A DNA stretch of 64,000 nt from a bacterium. GTDB lineage: Bacteria > Planctomycetota > UBA1135 > UBA2386. The first letter of the stretch is position 1. Each line of letters starts with the position of its first letter. Made by a program: the position numbers and the translations under genes. Location of the stretch: the NCBI GenBank assembly GCA_030432695.1, contig JAUILN010000020.1:1-64000 (forward strand). Reading direction: 5' to 3'. Below are positions 61,159-64,000 of the stretch, in pieces. The notes beneath the pieces are model-generated. The model was not told where the DNA came from and did not search any database. It saw nothing but the letters and a program-made list of their open reading frames with translations.

Positions 61159-62745
61159 TTGACCTCGCTGACCGGACTCCCCGAGACACCCGACGCTGCG
61201 ACCATCGCGGCGCATTTCCGGGCGCGTATCGCGTCCGGGGCGCTGCGCGTCGGGGATCGCCTGCCGACCATCCGTGCGGTCGCGGGCGAGGTCGGCGTGG
61301 CCCGTTCGACGGTGCAGCTGGCCTGGCGGACCCTGCAGGACGAGGGGCTGGTCGAGTCGACGGTCGGCCGTGGCACGGTGGTCCGGTCGGTTCCGGGGCT
61401 CCAGGGCACAGCTGCACCCGGCGCGGGACCTCGCGGCTGGGGCAGCAACGGCCGGGCGGCGTCTCTCGAGGCCGTTGGCGGTCGTGCGACGTCACCGTCC
61501 GAGGTCGACGCTCCGAGCGCGGGAACACCGCTATTGAGCCGGGCCGCGGAGGCGGCGCTCAGGACCTTCCGCGCGATGCATCCGCCGCAGCCGCCGCGCG
61601 ACCGCCCGGTCGTCGCGGACTTCGCGGGCCTGCGTCCCGACCCCGAACTGTTCCCCGTCGATGCGTTCCGGGCTGCGGTCGACGCCGTGCTCGCCGGCGG
61701 CGATGGCAGCACGCTGACCTACGGCGGCGAGAGTTCCGGTGACCGCCGCCTGCGAGAGCTGCTCGCGCAGCGTCACGGCGAGGACGCGGATGCCGACCGC
61801 GTCCTCGTGACCAGCGGCGCGCAGCAGGGCATCGAGCTGGTGATCCGCGCCTTTGCCTCGCCGGGCGATGCGGTGGCGGTGTCGGTGCCGACCTACCACC
61901 AGCTGTTCGGCGTGCTCGCGGCGCACGGTGTTGACCTGCTGCCGATCGAGGCTCCGGACGGCGTCGCCGATCCAGCCCGCGTGGCGCGCGTGCTCGAACG
62001 ACCCGAGGTGCGGCTGTTCTACGCGATGCCGAGCTTCCACAACCCGACCGGGGCGACGCTCGACCTCGCCCAGCGTCGCGCGCTGATGGACGTGGTGTCG
62101 CGCAGCGACGTGCCGGTGCTGGAGGACGAGTACGAGTGCGAGCTGCGGTTCCGGGGCGACGAGTTGCCTTCGCTGGCCTCGATGGACTCGCGCGGACTCA
62201 CCGTGACGGTGCGCTCGTTCAGCAAGGCGCTGTTCCCCGGGGTCCGCATCGGCTGGCTCGAGGCCGCACCCGAGGTGCTCGCTCCCCTGCGCGCGCTGAA
62301 GCGCTTCAGCGACCTGGAGAGCAGCCCGTTCTTGCAGGCCGCCCTGGCCGGCTTCGTCGAGTCGGGCGCGATGGACAGCTACCTCGATCGGCTGCGCGGC
62401 GAGCTGGCGCGCCGCCATGCCGCCGCCGATGCCGCGTTGCGCGAGCTGTTCCCGGCCGGCACCCGCTGGTCGCGACCGGAAGGCGGCCTGTCGCTGTGGG
62501 TGGTGCTCCCCGAAGGCATCGACGCGGAACGCGTCGCGGTGCGCGCCGCCGCCGAGGGCGTGCTGGTCACACCGGGCCGCCTGTTCGATCCCAGGCCGCG
62601 GCCCTGCACCTCGATGCGCCTGTCCCTCACCCGCACCGACGAGGCCACCATCGCGCGTGGTCTCGAGGTGCTCGGCCGCGCGGCCCACGACGAGCACGCC
62701 GCGCTGTTCGCCGACGACCCCGATTCCCGACCCCTGATCCTCTAG
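61159..62745 (+). CDS. pdxR: PdxR-like MocR/GntR-family regulator with aminotransferase domain
   Basis: The 528-residue protein has an N-terminal GntR winged helix (RIASGALRVGDRLPTIRAVAGEVGVARSTVQLAWRTLQDEGLV) and a fold-type I aminotransferase domain with PLP-binding Lys356 in SFSKALFPGVRIGW, and AMPSFHNPTGATL. MocR proteins sense PLP; PdxR activates pdxST in actinobacteria and listeriae. Here the next gene is pdxS, 21 bp downstream, in the same direction. The TTG start at 61159 is inferred, since no ATG or GTG precedes the homology in frame. Self-regulation through TTGTCC repeats is likely. The linker (residues 75-110) is Gly/Ala-rich. Confidence 0.88.
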   Translation: MTSLTGLPETPDAATIAAHFRARIASGALRVGDRLPTIRAVAGEVGVARSTVQLAWRTLQDEGLVESTVGRGTVVRSVPGLQGTAAPGAGPRGWGSNGRAASLEAVGGRATSPSEVDAPSAGTPLLSRAAEAALRTFRAMHPPQPPRDRPVVADFAGLRPDPELFPVDAFRAAVDAVLAGGDGSTLTYGGESSGDRRLRELLAQRHGEDADADRVLVTSGAQQGIELVIRAFASPGDAVAVSVPTYHQLFGVLAAHGVDLLPIEAPDGVADPARVARVLERPEVRLFYAMPSFHNPTGATLDLAQRRALMDVVSRSDVPVLEDEYECELRFRGDELPSLASMDSRGLTVTVRSFSKALFPGVRIGWLEAAPEVLAPLRALKRFSDLESSPFLQAALAGFVESGAMDSYLDRLRGELARRHAAADAALRELFPAGTRWSRPEGGLSLWVVLPEGIDAERVAVRAAAEGVLVTPGRLFDPRPRPCTSMRLSLTRTDEATIARGLEVLGRAAHDEHAALFADDPDSRPLIL

Positions 62746-62766
62746 GACCTCGTTCCTCCCACGACG

Positions 62767-63675
62767 ATGAGCATCCCAGTCTCCATCCCCGGCTTCACCG
62801 ACGAAGAAGTCCGCAGCAAGATCGGCTTCTGCGAGCAGCTCAAGGGCGGCGTCATCATGGACGTCGTCAACGCCGAACAGGCCCGCATCGCCGAGGAGGC
62901 GGGTGCGGTCGCGGTGATGGCGCTCGAGCGCGTGCCGTCCGACATCCGCCGTGACGGCGGCGTGGCGCGGATGTCCGACCCGCAGATGATCACCGAGATC
63001 AAGGCGGCGACGTCGCTGCCGGTGATGGCCAAGGTGCGCATCGGCCACTTCGTCGAGGCACAGATCCTCGAGGCGCTCGAGGTCGACTGCATCGACGAGT
63101 CGGAGGTGCTGACCCCAGCCGACGAGGAGTTCCACGTCGACAAGCGGCCGTTCCGGACCCCGTTCGTCTGCGGCTGCCGCAACCTCGGCGAGGCGCTGCG
63201 GCGCATCCACGAGGGTGCCGCGATGATCCGCACCAAGGGCGAGGCCGGCACCGGCAACGTGGTCGAGGCGGTGCGCCACATGCGCACGCTGATGAGCGAC
63301 ATCCGGGTGCTGCGCGGTCTCGACGCCAACGAGATCCACAAGAAGGCGGTGGAGTATCGGGTGCCCGATGAGCTGGTCGCCTGGGTCGCCGAGGCGCAGC
63401 GCCTGCCGGTGCCGAACTTCTCGGCGGGTGGCGTGGCCACGCCGGCCGACGCCGCGCTGATGATGCAGCTCGGCGCCGAGGCGGTGTTCGTCGGCAGCGG
63501 CATCTTCAAGTCCGGCGACCCGGTGAATCGCGGCAAGGCGATCGTCCGCGCGGTGCTGAACTACCAGGATCCGAAGGTGCTCGCCGAGGTGTCTGCCGGG
63601 CTCGGTCAGCCGATGAGCGGGCTCGACGTCCGGACCATGCCCGAGGAAGAGAAGCTGGCGACCCGCGGATGGTGA
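62767..63675 (+). CDS. pdxS: Pyridoxal 5'-phosphate synthase subunit PdxS
   Basis: The 302-residue protein has the PdxS catalytic residues: Asp32 in GVIMDVVN, Lys89 in MAKVRIGHF and Lys157 in IRTKGEAGTG, plus the loop PNFSAGGVATPADAALMMQLGAEAVFVGSGIF. PdxS condenses ribose-5-phosphate, glyceraldehyde-3-phosphate and ammonia to PLP. Twelve subunits form two hexameric rings that PdxT decorates. The stop overlaps the pdxT GTG. The C-terminal end (MPEEEKLATRGW) is the usual tail. Confidence 0.97.
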   Translation: MSIPVSIPGFTDEEVRSKIGFCEQLKGGVIMDVVNAEQARIAEEAGAVAVMALERVPSDIRRDGGVARMSDPQMITEIKAATSLPVMAKVRIGHFVEAQILEALEVDCIDESEVLTPADEEFHVDKRPFRTPFVCGCRNLGEALRRIHEGAAMIRTKGEAGTGNVVEAVRHMRTLMSDIRVLRGLDANEIHKKAVEYRVPDELVAWVAEAQRLPVPNFSAGGVATPADAALMMQLGAEAVFVGSGIFKSGDPVNRGKAIVRAVLNYQDPKVLAEVSAGLGQPMSGLDVRTMPEEEKLATRGW

Positions 63676-64000
63676 ACGAGACCGACAGGTCGATGTGCGT
63701 CGGTGCCCGCCCGGCGATCCGTCGCGGGATGCTGCGGGATGGCGAACGCGTCGAGACCGCGGATCCGGCCACTCCGGTGGTCGGGGTCCTCGCGATCCAG
63801 GGCGACTACCTCGAGCACGAGGAGGCGCTGCACGCGCACGGCATCGCCACGCGGCGGGTGCGGCGGCCCGAGCACCTCGAGGGGATCGACGGTCTGGTCC
63901 TGCCCGGCGGCGAGAGCACCACGATGCTGCGCCTGCTGCGGATCGAGGCGCTCGACGAGCCGCTGATCGCCGCGATCCGTCGGCTGCCGACCTTCGCGAC
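63672..64000 (+). CDS. pdxT: Pyridoxal 5'-phosphate synthase glutaminase subunit PdxT (3' end cut by window)
   Basis: The visible 109 codons contain VGVLAIQGDYLEHEEALHAHG and the conserved LPGGESTTMLRLLRI, which mark PdxT. The catalytic Cys lies beyond the window edge. The partner PdxS gets its ammonia from glutamine through this subunit. Three in-frame starts are possible: GTG 63672, which overlaps the pdxS stop, ATG 63693, and ATG 63729. Homology begins near 63777, so all would add an N-terminal extension of 16 to 35 residues. This extension is unusual for PdxT. Confidence 0.92.
   Translation, partial: MNETDRSMCVGARPAIRRGMLRDGERVETADPATPVVGVLAIQGDYLEHEEALHAHGIATRRVRRPEHLEGIDGLVLPGGESTTMLRLLRIEALDEPLIAAIRRLPTFA

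Overview
The window is a chromosomal stretch of a high-G+C, double-membrane (Gram-negative type) bacterium. It holds about 55 protein genes, one tRNA gene, and no rRNA, insertion sequence, phage or CRISPR array that I can see. The organism makes a Kdo-type lipopolysaccharide (kdsD, kdsC and Lpt genes), has an Mla-like lipid transporter, a Tat component and a LexA-type SOS repressor. It uses GTG and TTG starts freely and likes four-base stop/start overlaps and fused genes. This mix, with carboxypeptidase-regulatory-like surface proteins and an ECF sigma/anti-sigma/RseB-like trio, suggests a planctomycete or another deep-branching diderm. That placement is inference, because no rRNA or other marker settles it.

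Layout. 1-5.3 kb: a truncated KefB-like antiporter, then a fused alpha/beta 2-oxoacid dehydrogenase E1 coupled to an acyltransferase. 5.3-8.7 kb: a DEDDh exonuclease and a hemerythrin on the minus strand, then a lexA operon (unknown membrane protein, lexA, CDGSH iron-sulfur protein) preceded by two GAAC-N7-GAAC repeats. 8.7-11.1 kb: an M61 peptidase and tRNA-Arg(CCG). 11.3-16.2 kb: a calcium-motif secreted protein, an ECF sigma/anti-sigma/RseB-like operon and a methyltransferase. 16.2-25.3 kb: a hypothetical gene behind a possible sigma-54 promoter, dnaN-dciA-gyrB, then an MCE protein, an MlaF-MlaE fusion and a lone MshEN-domain protein. 25.3-34.5 kb: TatA, EttA and the LPS locus kdsD-kdsC-(985-aa LptC/LptA-like)-lptD.

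34.6-43.9 kb: scpA, a 948-aa repeat protein, a HIT-like gene, fmt and rsmB separated by a hairpin array, a membrane protein, a TIM-barrel isomerase and a small Cys-rich protein. 43.9-51.3 kb: an HPt protein, a LeuA-family synthase, an unknown 382-aa protein, a signal peptidase I with a large insertion, an exported two-domain protein and an AT-hook-like protein. 51.3-59.9 kb: a class IV aminotransferase, purF, a DUF4262 protein, an O-methyltransferase, pyrE, a flavin-binding protein, a MobA-nitroreductase fusion, an SGNH hydrolase and a barrel-like lipoprotein. 59.9-64 kb: a phosphate-binding-protein-like gene, then pdxR, pdxS and the start of pdxT.

The main functional units are vitamin B6 synthesis with its PLP-sensing regulator, Kdo synthesis joined to LPS export, an SOS regulatory module, an envelope-stress type sigma module, and a compact lipid-transport module. 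Most points worth a second look are unusual fusions or regulatory DNA within these units.
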